From contig NZ_QGNJ01000001.1 in NCBI RefSeq assembly GCF_003336875.1, forward strand, positions 496,001-560,000: 64,000 nucleotides of DNA, written 5' to 3'. The position numbers and the translations under genes were made by a program. Positions 42,928-51,355 of this stretch are shown in pieces. Position 1 is the first letter of the stretch. The number at the start of each line of letters is the position of its first letter. The stretch is from Oleisolibacter albus (lineage in GTDB: Bacteria; Pseudomonadota; Alphaproteobacteria; Azospirillales; Azospirillaceae). Below the pieces are notes generated by a model. That model worked only from the letters and a program-made list of their open reading frames with translations. It made no database searches and was not told where the DNA came from.

Positions 42928-43064
42928 CTCGGCCTTCCTTTCAGGGTTCGGCGGCCGCCGCTTCGGATGCCGCCCTGGCTCGGGAACATGACGGCTTTGC
43001 CGAAAGTTCCGGTCTCGGCCCTTCCCCCCGCCCCCCTCTGCCGTGGCAGAGTGCGATGGAGAAC

Positions 43065-43093
43065 TTGACCCTTATGCTCATGAAGAGCATAAG
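43065..43093 (+). promoter_or_regulatory. Candidate nadE promoter with overlapping operator
   Basis: TTGACC (43065-43070) and CATAAG (43088-43093) are 17 bases apart, a good sigma70 layout. A 9-bp perfect inverted repeat CTTATGCTC (43071-43079) / GAGCATAAG (43085-43093) with 5-base spacer fills the spacer and the -10. A protein bound here would block RNA polymerase. It lies 41 bases before the nadE start. NAD-responsive repressors (for example NrtR or NadQ types) are obvious candidates but the motif was not matched. Confidence 0.5.
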
Positions 43094-43133
43094 CGGAGAC
43101 ATTTATCCGACCCGGTTTCAGGAAACGACAGCC

Positions 43134-44804
43134 ATGACCGACCGCCTGACCATCGCCCTGGCCCAGATCAACCCGACCGTGGGGGCGCTGGCCGCCAATG
43201 CGGCGCTGATCCGCCAGGCCCGCGCCCAGGCCGCGGACCGCGGCGCCGATCTGGTGGTCTGCCCGGAACTGTCGATCTGCGGCTATCCGCCCGAGGATCT
43301 GGTGCTGAAGCCCTTCTTCCTCGACCGGGTCCAGGCGGTGGTGGAGGAACTGGCGGCGGAGACGGCGGACGGCGGCCCGGCCCTGCTGGTGGGCGCCCCC
43401 TGGCGCGTCGGCGGCAAGCGGCACAATGCTGCCCTGCTGCTGGATGGCGGCCGTATCGAGGCGGTGCGGCTGAAGCATGACCTGCCGAACTACGGCCCCT
43501 TCGACGAGAAGCGGGTGTTCGAGCCGGCCGGCCTGCCCGGCCCCATCAGCTTCCGCGGCGTGCGCCTGGGCGTGCTGATCTGTGAGGACATGTGGACGCC
43601 GGATGTGGCCGAAACCCTGGCCGAGACCGGGGCGGAGATCCTGATCGTGCCCAACGGCAGCCCGTTCGAGATGGACAAGGCCGACCGCCGCCTGTCGCTG
43701 GCCGTGGCGCGGGTGACGGAAACCGGCCTGCCGCTGATCTATGTGAACCAGGTGGGCGGCCAGGACGAGCTGGTGTTCGACGGCGCCAGCTTCGCGCTGA
43801 ACGCCGACCATACCCTGCTGGCCCAGCTGCCGGCCTTCGAGCAGCATGTGGCCATCACCGCCTGGACCCGGACGACCGATGGCTGGCGCGGCAGCTCCAC
43901 CACGCTGACGCCGCCGCCGGAGCGGCTGGAATCGGTCTACCGGGCCATGGTGCTGGGCCTGCGCGACTATGTGGAGAAGAACCGCTTCCCCGGTGTGCTG
44001 ATCGGCCTGTCCGGCGGCATCGACAGCGCCATTTCCGCCGCCGTGGCCGTGGATGCGCTGGGCGCCGACCGCGTCCATTGCGTGATGATGCCCTCGCCCT
44101 ACACCAGCCAGGACAGCCTGGACGACGCCGCCGACTGCGCGTCGCTGCTGGGCTGCCGCCTGGACAGCATCGCCATCGCGCCGGCCATGACCGCCTTCGC
44201 CGGCATGCTGGCGCCGCATTTCGCCGGCCGCGACCCGGATATCACCGAGGAGAACCTGCAGAGCCGTGCCCGCGGCATGACGCTGATGGCCCTGTCCAAC
44301 AAGTTCGGCAGCATGGTGCTGTCCACCGGCAACAAGTCGGAGATGAGCGTGGGCTATGCCACGCTCTACGGCGACATGTGCGGCGGCTATTCGGTGCTGA
44401 AGGATGTGTACAAGACCACGGTCTATGACGTGTCGCGCTGGCGCAACGCCCACCGGCCCGGCGACGGGCTGGGTCCCGGCGGGCGGGTCATCCCGGAGCG
44501 CATCCTGACCAAGGCGCCCACAGCGGAACTGAAGCCGAACCAGACCGACCAGGACACCCTGCCCCCCTACGAGGTGCTGGATGATATCCTGAGCTGCCTG
44601 GTGGAACAGGATCTGGGACTCGATGAGATCATGGCCCGCGGCCACGACCGCGAGACGGTGAACCGGGTCTGGCGCATGCTGGACCGGGCGGAATACAAGC
44701 GCCGGCAGGCGCCGCCGGGCGTCAAGGTCACCGCCCGCAGCTTCGGCAAGGACCGGCGCTATCCCATCACCAGCGGCCTGCTCTCGCTGCTGCAACAAAA
44801 ATGA
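43134..44804 (+). CDS. nadE: Glutamine-dependent NAD+ synthetase
   Basis: 556 residues, two domains. N-terminal nitrilase glutaminase: Glu in CPELSICGYPPEDL, Lys in LKHDLPNYGPFDEKR, Cys in GVLICEDMW. C-terminal synthetase from about residue 290: ATP-binding GLSGGIDSAISAAVAVDALG, STGNKSEMSVGYATLYGDMC and KAPTAELKPNQTDQDTLPPY. It converts nicotinate adenine dinucleotide to NAD using glutamine nitrogen. ATG 43134 follows AGGA; the frame extends upstream through the control region but begins the family match here. Shares the NAD theme with the nicotinate phosphoribosyltransferase gene upstream. Confidence 0.96.
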   Translation: MTDRLTIALAQINPTVGALAANAALIRQARAQAADRGADLVVCPELSICGYPPEDLVLKPFFLDRVQAVVEELAAETADGGPALLVGAPWRVGGKRHNAALLLDGGRIEAVRLKHDLPNYGPFDEKRVFEPAGLPGPISFRGVRLGVLICEDMWTPDVAETLAETGAEILIVPNGSPFEMDKADRRLSLAVARVTETGLPLIYVNQVGGQDELVFDGASFALNADHTLLAQLPAFEQHVAITAWTRTTDGWRGSSTTLTPPPERLESVYRAMVLGLRDYVEKNRFPGVLIGLSGGIDSAISAAVAVDALGADRVHCVMMPSPYTSQDSLDDAADCASLLGCRLDSIAIAPAMTAFAGMLAPHFAGRDPDITEENLQSRARGMTLMALSNKFGSMVLSTGNKSEMSVGYATLYGDMCGGYSVLKDVYKTTVYDVSRWRNAHRPGDGLGPGGRVIPERILTKAPTAELKPNQTDQDTLPPYEVLDDILSCLVEQDLGLDEIMARGHDRETVNRVWRMLDRAEYKRRQAPPGVKVTARSFGKDRRYPITSGLLSLLQQK

Positions 44805-44892
44805 GACCAGGGCGGCGGGTTCCGCCCCGGGTCGATGGAAAGCGCACCGCGGCAGATGGTTACAGGGTTGAAAAAGCCGAGCCTCCACTGTC

Positions 44893-44921
44893 TTGACAAG
44901 GGTCCGTCCCCTCACCAAAGT
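44893..44921 (+). promoter_or_regulatory. Possible promoter upstream of cheY
   Basis: A consensus TTGACA (44893-44898) in the 266-base gap between nadE and cheY. The -10 at the expected distance (around 44916) is poor (CCAAAG), so only the -35 is convincing. No terminator with a T run was seen after nadE, so read-through is also possible. Confidence 0.25.
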
Positions 44922-45070
44922 GCCCGCCGACGTACCATTCGGATGGGGTGGGGGAGTACGTATTGCTTCCTTCGCCCCAGTCCGCGTAAGGTGCGCAAGC
45001 GCTCCATGATCGTCCCGGTGGATGCGGGTCGGAGCGATGCCGTGCAACACGTCCAGGTGGGGGTTTCCGC

Positions 45071-45457
45071 GTGTCCGTGACCAATCTTCAGGTGCTGGTT
45101 GTCGATGATTATGCGACGATGCGGCGCATTATCCGAAACCTGCTCACCCAGATCGGCTTCACCAAGATCGAAGAGGCGGCGGACGGGGCCGAGGCCTTGG
45201 CCAAGCTGCGTGGTGGGGCCTTCGGGCTCGTCATCTCCGACTGGAACATGGAGCCGATGACCGGCCTGCAGCTCCTCAAGGAGGTGCGCGCCGACATCCG
45301 CTTGAAGCAGATGCCCTTCATCATGGTGACCGCGGAGTCGAAGACGGAAAACGTCATCGCCGCCAAGGAAGCCGGCGTGAACAACTACATCGTCAAGCCG
45401 TTCAACGCCGACACCCTGAAGAAGAAGATCGAGAGCGTGCTCGGCGCCATCGGCTGA
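45071..45457 (+). CDS. cheY: CheY-type chemotaxis response regulator
   Basis: 128 residues, a single receiver domain. Acidic pocket DD in VLVVDDYATMRR, phosphorylation Asp in LVISDWNMEPMTG (residue about 58), Thr/Lys of MVTAESKTENV and VKPFNADTLKKKI. The W-N motif after the Asp is typical of CheY that binds FliM. Start GTG 45071 (a second GTG two codons later). It lies alone rather than in a che operon, as often in alphaproteobacteria. Confidence 0.92.
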   Translation: MSVTNLQVLVVDDYATMRRIIRNLLTQIGFTKIEEAADGAEALAKLRGGAFGLVISDWNMEPMTGLQLLKEVRADIRLKQMPFIMVTAESKTENVIAAKEAGVNNYIVKPFNADTLKKKIESVLGAIG

Positions 45458-45525
45458 CCGCCGACGCCGGACCGGGTTCACGGGCCTGCCTGCGGGTCCT
45501 TCCCCTCTGCGATAGTGTCTTTCCC

Positions 45526-45557
45526 ATGGCCACGCCTCCTCCCGGGGGCGTGGCCAT
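45526..45557 (+). terminator. Hairpin downstream of cheY
   Basis: 11-bp stem ATGGCCACGCC (45526-45536) / GGCGTGGCCAT (45547-45557) 69 bases after the cheY stop. No T run directly follows, so it may be a stabilising hairpin rather than a terminator. Confidence 0.4.
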
Positions 45558-45640
45558 CGGCGTTTGTGCCGGATGTGAGTTTATGCGGGATGTGACCGAC
45601 CGGACCTGCCGGTCTGCGGAACTTCTGACATCGCCCAGAA

Positions 45641-45678
45641 AAAAGCCCCTCTGCCATAACAGGGGCAGAGGGGCTTTT
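45641..45678. terminator. Bidirectional rho-independent terminator
   Basis: Perfect 15-bp stem AAAAGCCCCTCTGCC (45641-45655) / GGCAGAGGGGCTTTT (45664-45678) with 8-base loop. The A run on one arm and T run on the other make it work in both directions: it ends the DAHP synthase gene (minus, stop at 45722) and catches cheY transcription (plus). Confidence 0.85.
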
Positions 45679-45721
45679 ATCGATGGCGGGACGTTCGTAT
45701 CGGTCCCCGTCGTGCCTCGGC

Positions 45722-47131
45722 CTATTCGGCCGCCACCCGCGGGCGGGGCAGACCGCTGCGCATGGCCTTCAGCTGCTCCGCAAGCAGGAAGGCCAGTTCC
45801 AGCGCCTGGCTGGCATTGAGGCGCGGATCGCAGGCCGTGTGATAGCGCTGGCCCAGCAGCGTGTCGGTGATGGCCTGGGCACCGCCGGTGCATTCCGTCA
45901 CGTCCTGGCCGGTCATCTCGAAATGCACGCCGCCGGGGCGGGCGCCCTCGGCGCGGCAGACCTCCATGAAGCCCCGCACCTCGGCCAGGATGCGGTCGAA
46001 GGGACGGGTCTTATAGCCGGTGCTGCTCTTGACCGTGTTGCCGTGCATGGGATCGCAGGACCAGACCACCTGCCGCCCCTCGCGCAGCACGCGGCGCAGC
46101 AGCGGCGGGAACTTGTCCTCCACCTGGTCGTGGCCCATGCGCACGATCAGGGTCAGGCGGCCCGGCTCGTCCTCCGGGTTCAGCAGGTCGATCAGCCGGA
46201 TCAGCTCGTCCGGGTCCATGCTCGGCCCGCATTTCAGGCCGATGGGATTCTTGACCCCGCGCAGGAACTCCACATGCGCCCCGTCGGGCTGGCGGGTGCG
46301 GTCACCGATCCACAGCATGTGGGCGGAGACGTCGTACCAGTCGCCGGAGGTGCTGTCGATGCGGGTCAGCGCCTGCTCATAGGGCAGCAGCAGCGCCTCA
46401 TGGCTGGTGAACAGCTCGGTCTCGCGGATCTGCGGCGTGGTCTCGCCGGTGATGCCGCAGGCATTCATGAAGGCCAGCGTCTCGTCCAGCCGGTCGGCCA
46501 GATCGCGGTAGCGCTCGCCCTGCGGGCTCTTGGCGACGAAGCCCAGCGTCCACTGGTGCACCTTGTGCAGGTCGGCATAACCGCCCTGGGCGAAGGCGCG
46601 CAGCAGGTTCAGCGTCGATGCCGCCTGGTTGTAGGCCTGGACCATGCGGTCCGGATCGGGGATGCGGGCATCGGCGTTGAAATCGAAACCGTTGATGATA
46701 TCGCCGCGGTAGCTGGGCAGTTCGACGCCGCCGATCACCTCGGTATCGGCGCTGCGCGGCTTGGCGAACTGGCCGGCCAGCCGCCCCACCTTCACCACCG
46801 GGGTCGCACCGCCGAAGGTCAACACGACAGCCATCTGCAGCATGACGCGGAAGGTGTCGCGGATATTGTTGGGGTGGAACTCGGCGAAGCTCTCGGCACA
46901 GTCGCCGCCCTGCAGCAGGAAGGCTTCACCGCGGGTCACCTTGGCCAGCAGATCCTTCAGCCGCCGCGCCTCACCGGCGAAGACCAGGGGCGGATAGGTG
47001 GACAGCCGCGCCTCGGCCGCCCGCAGCTTCGATTCGTCGGGATACTGCGGGACCTGCCGGATCGGCTTGGTGCGCCAGCTGTCCGGCGCCCAGCGCCCGA
47101 CAGTCCCGGCCATCTGCTTATCCGTTGGCAT
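45722..47131 (-). CDS. Class II 3-deoxy-7-phosphoheptulonate synthase
   Basis: 469 residues. Class II DAHP synthase signatures: [40 protein letters not shown], the metal Cys in that [22 protein letters not shown] and [20 protein letters not shown]. It condenses PEP with erythrose 4-phosphate, the first step of the shikimate pathway. ATG 47131 has AGAGGTGG upstream; an ATG six codons earlier is also open. aroQ, a later step in the pathway, is at 60630. The divergent gap to the AmpG-like gene contains a TTTGCG/CGCAAA inverted repeat at 47230-47252. Confidence 0.95.
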   Translation of the reverse strand: MPTDKQMAGTVGRWAPDSWRTKPIRQVPQYPDESKLRAAEARLSTYPPLVFAGEARRLKDLLAKVTRGEAFLLQGGDCAESFAEFHPNNIRDTFRVMLQMAVVLTFGGATPVVKVGRLAGQFAKPRSADTEVIGGVELPSYRGDIINGFDFNADARIPDPDRMVQAYNQAASTLNLLRAFAQGGYADLHKVHQWTLGFVAKSPQGERYRDLADRLDETLAFMNACGITGETTPQIRETELFTSHEALLLPYEQALTRIDSTSGDWYDVSAHMLWIGDRTRQPDGAHVEFLRGVKNPIGLKCGPSMDPDELIRLIDLLNPEDEPGRLTLIVRMGHDQVEDKFPPLLRRVLREGRQVVWSCDPMHGNTVKSSTGYKTRPFDRILAEVRGFMEVCRAEGARPGGVHFEMTGQDVTECTGGAQAITDTLLGQRYHTACDPRLNASQALELAFLLAEQLKAMRSGLPRPRVAAE

Positions 47132-47320
47132 GATCCACCTCTTTGTCAAAACACGTCCTGCCGCGCCCGCGGCGGGGCACCTGTTCTACGCGAATCGGAC
47201 GGGTTGTTTCCAGTCCGGAACGCCTGCGTTTTGCGCAATCTTCGTACGCAAATAGCTTACCCGTGTCCCCATCCCCCTTCTATACTCGCGAACCCGTTCC
47301 GATTGCCCGGTGAATCCCGC

Positions 47321-48715
47321 GTGTCCGATCTGCCCGCCCCCGCCGCCCCCACCGCCCCGCCGCCGCCGGCCGCCGGTCCGGCGGCAGGGCCGGACGGGAT
47401 GGCGAAACGGCCCCGCCCCGGCTGGCGCGAGGTGCTGACGGCGCTGCGCCAGCCGCGGGTGCTGATCATGCTGCTGCTGGGTTTCAGCTCCGGACTGCCC
47501 TTCATGCTGACCGGCAACACGCTGGGCTTCTGGCTGCGCGAGGGCGGCGTCGACCTGACCACCATCGGCTTCCTGTCCTGGGTCGGTCTGGCCTATTCGC
47601 TGAAATTCCTCTGGGCCCCCGTCATCGACAGGGTGGATGCGCCGGTGCTGGGCCGCCTGCTGGGGCGGCGCCGCGGCTGGATGGCCCTGGCGCAGCTGCT
47701 CGTCGGTGCCGGCCTGCTGGGCATGGCCGCCACCGGGCCGGGACCGAGCCTAGCCACCCTGGCCGGCTTTGCCCTGCTGGCCGCCTTCGCCTCGGCCACC
47801 CAGGATGTGGTGGTCGATGCCTGGCGCATCGAGGCGGCGGCCAGCCCGGACGAGACCGGGCTGCTGTCCGCCGCCTATCAGATGGGCTACCGCGCCGCCC
47901 TGCTGGCCACCGACGCCCTGATCCTGGTGCTGGCGGCGCAGGTGGGCTGGGCCACCTCCTATGCCGCCTGCGGCCTTGCCATGGGTATCGGTCTGGCGGC
48001 GACACTGCTGGCTCATGAGCCGGTGCGCATGGCCGTGATCGCCGCGGCCGGCCCGTTATGGAGCCTGCGCGGCCTGCGCGATGCCATCGTCGGCCCCTTC
48101 GCCGCCTTCTTCCAGGCCCATGGCGCCCAGGCCGCGCTGATGCTGTCGGCGGTGGCGCTTTACCGGCTGCCGGACTTCCTGATGGGCCCCATGGCCAACC
48201 CCTTCTATGTGGATCTGGGATTGGGCAAGGAGGTGGTCGGCTCCATCCGCGCCACGGCCGGGCTGTGGGCCTCCATCGCCGGGGTGGCGCTGGGCGGGCT
48301 GTCGGCGCTGAAGCTGGGCTACCGCCGCACCCTGGTGCTGGGCGCCATCCTGGGGCCGGGCTCGAACCTGGCCTTCAGCCTGATGGCGGTCAGCGGACCC
48401 GATATCGGCGTCTTCACCGCGGCCATGGTGGTGGACAATGTGGCCACCGGCTTCGCCGGCACGGCCCTGGTGGCCTATATGTCCAGCCTGACCAGCCTGG
48501 GCTACACCGCCACCCAATATGCCCTGCTGAGTTCGCTCTACACGGTCCTGGGCAAGCTGCTGAAGGGATTTTCCGGCGGCATGGTCGAAGCGCTGGAGGC
48601 CAGCATGCCGCCGCTGACCGCCTATGCCCTGTTCTTCGCCGGCACCGCCCTGGTCGGGGTGCCGGCGCTGATCCTGTGCCTGCTGCTGGCACGGACGGAC
48701 GGCGGGCGGCGCTGA
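47321..48715 (+). CDS. AmpG-like MFS permease
   Basis: About 464 residues from GTG 47321 (alternative ATG 47399, which removes a Pro/Ala-rich leader). About 12 to 14 helices. Family features: LLGFSSGLPFMLTGNTLGFWL, TTIGFLSWVGLAYSLKFLWA and ASATQDVVVDAWRIEAA are typical of AmpG, which imports anhydro-muropeptides for cell-wall recycling; YRLPDFLMGPMANPFYVDLG is in line with it. No other recycling or beta-lactamase genes are near. It is followed by the Nif11-type peptides on the other strand. Confidence 0.85.
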   Translation: MSDLPAPAAPTAPPPPAAGPAAGPDGMAKRPRPGWREVLTALRQPRVLIMLLLGFSSGLPFMLTGNTLGFWLREGGVDLTTIGFLSWVGLAYSLKFLWAPVIDRVDAPVLGRLLGRRRGWMALAQLLVGAGLLGMAATGPGPSLATLAGFALLAAFASATQDVVVDAWRIEAAASPDETGLLSAAYQMGYRAALLATDALILVLAAQVGWATSYAACGLAMGIGLAATLLAHEPVRMAVIAAAGPLWSLRGLRDAIVGPFAAFFQAHGAQAALMLSAVALYRLPDFLMGPMANPFYVDLGLGKEVVGSIRATAGLWASIAGVALGGLSALKLGYRRTLVLGAILGPGSNLAFSLMAVSGPDIGVFTAAMVVDNVATGFAGTALVAYMSSLTSLGYTATQYALLSSLYTVLGKLLKGFSGGMVEALEASMPPLTAYALFFAGTALVGVPALILCLLLARTDGGRR

Positions 48716-48784
48716 CACCGGCAGACGCTGACAGCAGCGGGAAGCCGGGATGCCCCGATGGCCGCTATCCGAGACCCGCTGTGC

Positions 48785-48839
48785 GGCGCCCACCGTCTGG
48801 TGCCCACCGTCTGGCGCCCACTATCTGGTGCCCGCGGCC
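48785..48839. repeat. 14-base tandem repeat
   Basis: About four units of GG[CT]GCCCAC[CT][GA]TCT between the AmpG-like stop and the first Nif11-type peptide stop. No coding role is apparent. Confidence 0.65.
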
Positions 48840-48855
48840 AGACGCGGCGTCGCGC

Positions 48856-49146
48856 TCAGCTCTGCCGGCTGAAGTCGTCGGGGTCCATCTTCCCCGGCGC
48901 GCTGCAGTTGGGGCGCGATCCGCCATTGACCAGATCCAGGGCGCTGTCATCCAACTCGCCCTCGCCCAGATGCCGGTCGAGGTCGGCCTCGATCTCGGCG
49001 GCGCCGAGCGGCAGGCCGCGGGTCCGGGCCTCGTCGGCCAGGGCCGACACCAGGGCCTCGCGGCCGGACAGGGCGGACAGGCGGGCCATCAGGGCCGCGT
49101 CCTGGCGGATGCTGGCGGCAAAGGCCGTGGCGGTATCGGCGGACAT
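48856..49146 (-). CDS. Nif11-type RiPP precursor peptide 1
   Basis: 96 residues. The leader (about 1-76) has the Nif11 pattern: FAASIRQDAALMARLSAL then REALVSALADEARTRGLPL, an acidic EIEADLDRHLGEGELDD segment and the cleavage-type end ALDLVNGG. The core would be SRPNCSAPGKMDPDDFSRQS (20 residues with one Cys). Nif11-type leaders direct modifying enzymes such as lanthionine synthetases, epimerases or nitrile-hydratase-like enzymes. GGGGAACGAAGA before ATG 49146 provides a ribosome-binding site. The leader is 86 bases identical in a row with precursor 2. No modifying enzyme is nearby. Confidence 0.72.
   Translation of the reverse strand: MSADTATAFAASIRQDAALMARLSALSGREALVSALADEARTRGLPLGAAEIEADLDRHLGEGELDDSALDLVNGGSRPNCSAPGKMDPDDFSRQS
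48971..49056 (-). repeat. 86-base perfect direct repeat, copy A
   Basis: Identical to 49403-49488 (offset 432). It covers the middle of the Nif11-type leader in each precursor gene. Its perfection implies recent duplication or gene conversion. Confidence 0.9.
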
Positions 49147-49290
49147 TCTTCGTTCCCCATTGTCGATAGAGATCATCAGCACTGGTCCTGCAAGCCCGGC
49201 CCTGCGGCACTCGCACGATACTCGGACCGGGGACCGGACTATGACCACGGCTGACAGGCCCGGAGCATGGAAGGCGCCCCGGGCCGGTGC

Positions 49291-49575
49291 TCAGCCGCGC
49301 TTCTTGCTGCTGACCGACGTGTCGGACGGATGGCCGACACCATAACTCGATCCGCCGCTGACCAGATCCAGGGCGCTGTCATCCAGTTCGGCGGTCGACA
49401 GGTGCCGGTCGAGGTCGGCCTCGATCTCGGCGGCGCCGAGCGGCAGGCCGCGGGTCCGGGCCTCGTCGGCCAGGGCCGACACCAGGGCGCCGCGGTCGGA
49501 CAGGGTGGACAGGCGGGCCATCAGGGCCGCGTCCTGGCGGATGCTGGCGGCAAAGGCGGTCGTTTCAACGGACAT
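49291..49575 (-). CDS. Nif11-type RiPP precursor peptide 2
   Basis: 94 residues. Leader nearly identical to precursor 1: SVETTAFAASIRQDAALMAR, then RGALVSALADEARTRGLPL and ELDDSALDLVSGG. The core after GG is SSYGVGHPSDTSVSSKKRG, rich in Ser/Thr, without Cys, so different chemistry from peptide 1 is likely (if dehydrated residues are formed, no thioether partner exists in this core). ATG 49575 is preceded immediately by a hairpin in the mRNA. The gene lies just downstream of the tRNA gene on the same strand. Function inferred from leader only. Confidence 0.72.
   Translation of the reverse strand: MSVETTAFAASIRQDAALMARLSTLSDRGALVSALADEARTRGLPLGAAEIEADLDRHLSTAELDDSALDLVSGGSSYGVGHPSDTSVSSKKRG
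49403..49488 (-). repeat. 86-base perfect direct repeat, copy B
   Basis: Second copy of the leader-coding repeat described at 48971-49056. The sequences outside this block diverge more strongly, particularly in the core-coding ends. Confidence 0.9.
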
Positions 49576-49617
49576 GGGTTCAGTCCCGTAACTGTGTCGA
49601 TGGGACGCATTGAACCC
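49576..49617 (-). promoter_or_regulatory. Leader hairpin before precursor 2
   Basis: Two-part inverted repeat: GGGTTCA (49576-49582) with TGAACCC (49611-49617) and GTCCC (49583-49587) with GGGAC (49602-49606). In the minus-strand mRNA it sits directly before the start codon and would cover the ribosome-binding region. It could control translation, or be incidental. Confidence 0.45.
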
Positions 49618-49724
49618 GGGATGGACCGCCCGCGGCAACGGGGCCACACTCTGGAAAGCGGGATACCGGACTATGCAGGAGGCCACGGGCCTGCCGGCAG
49701 CAGAAGGCGGCAGCCAAAAGGAAA

Positions 49725-49754
49725 ACGCCCGCCGGACCGGGGTCCGACGGGCGT
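49725..49754 (-). terminator. Terminator of the tRNA gene
   Basis: 14-bp stem with one mismatch (49725-49738 with 49741-49754) and T-rich CGTTTTCCTTTT following on the minus strand. It begins 7 bases after the tRNA CCA end. Confidence 0.75.
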
Positions 49755-49760
49755 CCATAT

Positions 49761-49835
49761 TGGTAGCACCGGGCAGATTTGAACTGCCGACCAAGGGCTT
49801 ATGAGTCCCCTGCTCTACCACTGAGCTACGGTGCT
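49761..49835 (-). tRNA. tRNA with CAU anticodon (Ile2 or Met)
   Basis: 75 nt on the minus strand including encoded CCA. Acceptor stem AGCACCG pairs with CGGTGCT; D arm GCTCAGTGGTAGAGC; anticodon loop CTCATAA gives anticodon CAU; T arm GGCAG-TTCAAAT-CTGCC. The anticodon loop is flanked by A on the 5' side and G on the 3' side, so the last stem pair is A/G. ACTCATAA followed by CTTGGTCG resembles the tRNA-Ile whose C34 becomes lysidine by TilS; elongator tRNA-Met is the alternative. Not the initiator: the acceptor stem starts with a normal A-T pair and there are no three G-C pairs in the anticodon stem of the initiator type. Confidence 0.92.
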
Positions 49836-49921
49836 TCAGCGCGTCCGGAGCGTCGCCCCGGCGTGGCGCGTGATTTAGTGAAATCGTCGAAGGCTGTCAA
49901 GCATCCTGATGCCGATTTTCT

Positions 49922-50143
49922 TCACGGGCTGGCGGCGGGTGGCTGGTCATCAAGAATGGCCCCGCGCAGCCAGGCGCGGAACCGGCCCAGCCGCGTGCCG
50001 TCATGACCGGGCCAGCCGCCCCGCCGCGCCGCGGCTTCCGCCTCGGTCTGGGTCCGGGCCCAGCAGGTGATCTCGGTCCACCGGCCATCCCCGGTGCGCC
50101 AGCGGAAGTCGAAGGGAACCGGATCAGCGGGTGGGAGCGGCAT
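49922..50143 (-). CDS. Small hypothetical protein
   Basis: 73 residues: MPLPPADPVPFDFRWRTGDG, then RWTEITCWARTQTEAEAAAR and a basic RLGRFRAWLRGAILDD tail. A possible longer start lies at 50191. The centre looks like a beta-hairpin plus helix, with a Trp-rich surface; no known family recognised. It starts 134 bases past the stop of the phosphatase-family lipoprotein gene on the same strand. Confidence 0.5.
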   Translation of the reverse strand: MPLPPADPVPFDFRWRTGDGRWTEITCWARTQTEAEAAARRGGWPGHDGTRLGRFRAWLRGAILDDQPPAASP

Positions 50144-50277
50144 GGCGGAACGGACATCACGGCGGAAGAAACAGCGCAAGGCGGACACCATGCGGCGGGA
50201 CGCCCCGTCCTGTCCATGGGCTGTTGCCGGCGGACAGACCGCCCGCGCGGATCCGGACAGGACGGGGCCGAGGAGGC

Positions 50278-51177
50278 TCACTGGGCGGCGACCTGCGCGC
50301 CCGGCCGCAGTTGCACCGCCGACGGGCAATGGTCGGACAGGCTGTCCTGCAGCGCCCGGTCGGTCTCGTCATAGACCAGCTCGCGGTAGCTGCCCGGCAC
50401 CAGGGTGCGGACGGCGCCATTGCCCAGGATGATATGGTCGATATGGTCGGGATACTGCCCACCCCAGCAGGCGGACCTGTGGCCTTCCGACACCCGCAGC
50501 AGCGGCGTCGGCCCATTGTCCAGGGCGGCCCACAGCGGATCGCCGGCGGGGAAGCGGCGGTTGAAGTCACCCAGCACGACGAAGGGCACGCCCTCGGCCT
50601 GACGCGCATCGATCCAGGCGGACAGAATCGGGATCTGCCGGGCCAGCTGCGGACAGGCCTCGGACTTGCTGCCGGGCTGGAAACAGCCGCTCTTGAGATG
50701 CACGGCCAGAAGACGCAGGTCGCCACCGGGCAGATGCAGGGTCACATCGGCGCCGCGGCGCAGACTGCGGGGTTCCTGCCCGGCCAGAACATCCAGCTCG
50801 GCCAGATCGGGATTGCGGGTGAAGCGGATGCCCTTGCGGATGGCGAAACCGGGCCGCTGATAATCCGACTCGTCGGTCAGGACGATGGTGTAATCCGGCC
50901 CGAACACGCGGCTGGCCACGGCCTCTCCGTCCACCTCCTCGATGGCGACCACGTCGGCGCCGAGCCGCTTGGCATAGTCCCCCAGACGCTGGAACTCGGC
51001 CGGCGTGCGCTGGTGCAGCGGATTGCGCAGTCCGGTGCTGATCTCCGCGGCGCGATCGCTGAGCCAGCCCATGTTCCAGGTGGCCAGCGTCAGCGGCTTA
51101 TCGGCAGCCCCCGTCTCGACGGAAGAACAACCAAAAAGAAGAAAAGATATGGACACGATCAATGCAAGAGTGCGCAC
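50278..51177 (-). CDS. Endonuclease/exonuclease/phosphatase-family lipoprotein
   Basis: About 299 residues from GTG 51177 (ATG-like start 51234 also in frame). The N-terminus VRTLALIVSISFLLFGC is a lipoprotein signal with lipobox LFGC. EEP-fold motifs: LATWNMGWLS (Asn), VAIEEVDGE (metal Glu), LLAVHLKSGC (His), VVLGDFNRRFPAG (Asp/Asn) and LSDHCPSAVQL (catalytic DH). It is an exported, lipid-anchored Mg-dependent phosphodiesterase; substrate DNA or phospholipid unknown. Four Cys in the mature part could form disulfides. Confidence 0.85.
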   Translation of the reverse strand: MRTLALIVSISFLLFGCSSVETGAADKPLTLATWNMGWLSDRAAEISTGLRNPLHQRTPAEFQRLGDYAKRLGADVVAIEEVDGEAVASRVFGPDYTIVLTDESDYQRPGFAIRKGIRFTRNPDLAELDVLAGQEPRSLRRGADVTLHLPGGDLRLLAVHLKSGCFQPGSKSEACPQLARQIPILSAWIDARQAEGVPFVVLGDFNRRFPAGDPLWAALDNGPTPLLRVSEGHRSACWGGQYPDHIDHIILGNGAVRTLVPGSYRELVYDETDRALQDSLSDHCPSAVQLRPGAQVAAQ

Positions 51178-51355
51178 GGGAACCCCCGGTATGGTGAGGG
51201 CGCCCACTATGCGCAGCCTGCGTGACACACACAATCGCGCTCAAACCGTGACCTGCCCGCCTGGGGAGAATTGCGGCAGCGCCCGAATGGTTTCCCTACA
51301 ACCGGAAGGCATTTTTAATATATTGACTCTCGTCAAATGATGCGCCTCCATCGGC

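Noticed and set aside
45526-45819. 97-codon plus-strand frame downstream of cheY
   Set aside because: Runs through a hairpin and a perfect rho-independent terminator and overlaps the DAHP synthase gene.
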